Part shown: positions 62,125-64,000 of the stretch, one piece after another | Layout: the number at the start of each line of letters is the position of its first letter | Numbering within the stretch: position 1 is the first letter of the stretch | Translations under genes and position numbers: made by a program | Assembly: GCA_001695595.3 (NCBI GenBank) | Contig: MBPM02000002.1 | Coordinates: 1,463,608-1,527,607, forward strand | DNA from: Plasmopara viticola | Lineage: Eukaryota; Oomycota; Peronosporomycetes; Peronosporales; Peronosporaceae | Reading direction: 5' to 3' | DNA: 64,000 nt | Notes under the pieces: generated by a model | What the model saw: the letters and a program-made list of their open reading frames with translations, nothing else | The model's database searches: none | Told to the model about the DNA's origin: nothing

Positions 62125-62321
62125 CTGTCCTTATAATTTGCTCCCTCACAGAGCATTAATCAATTATGTTGATGACAATCGTGGACCGGCGTGTAGATTT
62201 TCGCGACGGGACAGTGAGTTTACGAGTCAATATTCTTATAAGGCTCATTTCAATGATAAGCCATTTGCCACAAAAGCTCAGCTTTATCTAGCGGCCATTA
62301 TATTTGACCTGATACGTTCTG

Positions 62322-62406
62322 ACGCATTATAAATATAAATAGAGTAGATCTTTCCATAGAATATTTGTCCATTCTATTTAAAGATCTACTCTATATTTAT
62401 AACGCG
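62322..62406. repeat. Long imperfect inverted repeat
   Basis: Outer arms (ACGCATTATAAATATA... and its complement ending ...TATATTTATAACGCGT) pair with a 3-base bulge through GAGTAGATCTTT / AAAGATCTACTC. An inner stem ATAGAAT / ATTCTAT closes an 8-base loop. A foldback or MITE-like element is likely. Confidence 0.75.
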
Positions 62407-62998
62407 TAGACACCCAACTATCTATTTGGTACTGTAAATTTATTCCATCGGCCATCGACACCCACAGCGAGACGCTACGGAAGCAACCATTGCACATACT
62501 TAGAATTACAATGGCGCTGAGTTGTTATCACAATTCTTTACAACAAAAAGTACGGTGTCTCTATATGCAATGCCACTAGTAGTATTGTATGAGGCATGTG
62601 TTGCTGCACTCGATTGGGAAACATCAGCTTCGACTCGTCTTCTTCGTTTTGATCTATGAAAGTAAAGATTTAGTGTTGTAGACTTTTGCGCGCCGTAGTA
62701 ATTGACATAAGAAGGAAACAAATCGCTTTCTTCGTTTAAACGCAAGAAGCTGTGCAGCAAGCATTATCCAAGAGGCAGTTCCATAATATGATAAGGAAGC
62801 CGAACCCAAGTTCGAATAAGTTCTAGATCATTTCAGGCTTCAAATAGGCTTCTAAGCCATCTGCTTAAGCAACGTAGACAATTAATTATCTGGCTCTAAT
62901 TACTTTTCAGCCGGCATCTATCTGAATATGGCGACATCAAGAGATTCTTGGCACTGACCACCCACGCGTGATGACTATTTGACTCAGTAAACTCTTAG

Positions 62999-63104
62999 TA
63001 GCCATACATGACGATGTTTGAGTCTCCACAACATGTAGCCATACATGACGTCAACAACGCTTTTGCGTAGGCAAGTCAAGATGTTCGAGTCTCCACAACA
63101 TGTA
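62999..63104. repeat. Nested short direct repeats
   Basis: GTAGCCATACATGACG occurs at about 62999 and 63035. GATGTTTGAGTCTCCACAAC (and its one-base variant) occurs at 63013 and 63080. This is a local duplication with no further function seen. Confidence 0.75.
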
Positions 63105-64000
63105 AATTGCCAAGCAAGTTGATACTTCGATTGCTTATTCGGTTCTCGAAGCTTCGATGTTTCCTTGTTGAGATGTCACAGCCTAAAAAAAAGCCGGTTT
63201 AAACTGCAAGTAGGGAGGAGTGTGAGCTTTGCAGGAAATTACCTAACAGTTTTTGCCAGGATGTGACTAAGTAAGAATATGCAATTAGTAGCGGTCCGTA
63301 TCGCTGCACCTGCTTGATTAACATCAATTGCTGTAATTGATCACAATCAAAAGAGAACGAAAGATATAAACAATTTCACTCGTAGCGATTTGCTCCTATA
63401 ATTGCGTCCAAAAGAGGGATCACGGGTATTTCCTGGACGCATTACAATATTTTTTCACACCTTCAACTATCAAGGACATGCTTGGTAAAAACGAAAGAAC
63501 AAGCGAGTCCTCTTTGTCGGCAATGCCGTCAATTATCTTGTGCGGCAATAAAAGACGTGTCGTACAGGACTATTGTCTCTTCATTCTCTTGCTCAGCAAT
63601 TAGAGACGTTGCTGACGATGAAGACACATTAAGATCTGTTATAATCCCAAAAGATCAGTCGCTTGGCAAGCAGAGGGTTAGCACAAAAGCGATTTTAACT
63701 TGTTGCTTACACAGAAGAAACGATGACTAGGCTCCTGATGAGAAAAATGGCGCAATTTTGCAATTTTGGACGTTATTGCCGCCAGTTCGAATCATTGCGA
63801 ACTCTGGATACGCTTTATTGATGTCGATGTTGATTCTATGAAAATGTCCGCAGACATTTGTGATGCGTAACGTGAAACCAGAATTTCTCCTCCTCGCGAC
63901 AATTTGCGTCGACAATCGCACTAGAATGGATATATCCCCAAAGTCGCTATCATAATCGAAAAGTAAAAGTAGAAAAAGGTTCGTGCTACGCACCGGCTCT

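Larger units (their letters stand above)
62125..64000. other. Gene-poor region at the window end
   Basis: It contains a long imperfect hairpin (62322-62406) and short direct repeats at 62999-63104. No gene is recognised; the frames at 63482 and 63727 have no motif. Confidence 0.4.

Overview
The window is nuclear DNA from an oomycete, most like Phytophthora or a downy mildew. This rests on compact genes with short introns (about 50-140 bp, GTRNGT...YAG), initiator-like TCATTYCC boxes just upstream of some start codons, Efg1, Dsc3-like and RCHY1-type proteins read from spliced exons, and Ty3/Gypsy remains of the kind common in these genomes. No species call is possible from the sequence alone.

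Three gene islands sit in gene-poor, repeat-bearing DNA. Island 1 (1-13550) holds the 3' end of a membrane-protein gene, a USP47-like deubiquitinase, a convergent KIF4-type chromokinesin, a Dsc3-like ubiquitin-domain membrane protein, a BED-finger/PTPS fusion, a DDX5/Dbp2-type RNA helicase with a 597-bp intron, and a doubtful small membrane protein. Island 2 (18943-23309) holds a MAST/IRE-type AGC kinase and, convergently, an Efg1-like rRNA-processing protein. Island 3 (41911-52342) holds two divergent SPFH/band-7 genes that are both broken (one nonsense codon, one frameshift), an eight-exon RCHY1/Pirh2-like E3 ligase, a two-WW-domain protein, an HSF-type DNA-binding protein, and a TORTIFOLIA1/SPIRAL2-like microtubule-associated protein.

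The spacers (about 13.5-18.9 kb, 23.3-41.9 kb and 52.3-64 kb) hold decayed mobile DNA: a Gypsy pol relic (about 35.95-37.56 kb) with a coding-like relic upstream, two copies of a retroposed element with clean target-site duplications (40824-41075 and 61785-62113), a diverged duplicated segment near 26.6 and 29.2 kb, an old dispersed repeat in three copies, and several strong inverted repeats, the best being a perfect 32-bp hairpin at 30902-30999.

The genes do not form an operon-like unit. Three belong to the ubiquitin system (USP47-like, Dsc3-like, RCHY1-like) and two to the microtubule system (kinesin, TORTIFOLIA1-like); this is probably ordinary housekeeping content. The most unusual items are the BED-PTPS fusion that lacks standard PTPS catalytic residues, the paired broken SPFH genes, the TORTIFOLIA1-like protein outside plants, and the retroposon family. 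Exon structures were assembled by hand from splice sites and reading phase and have no transcript support.
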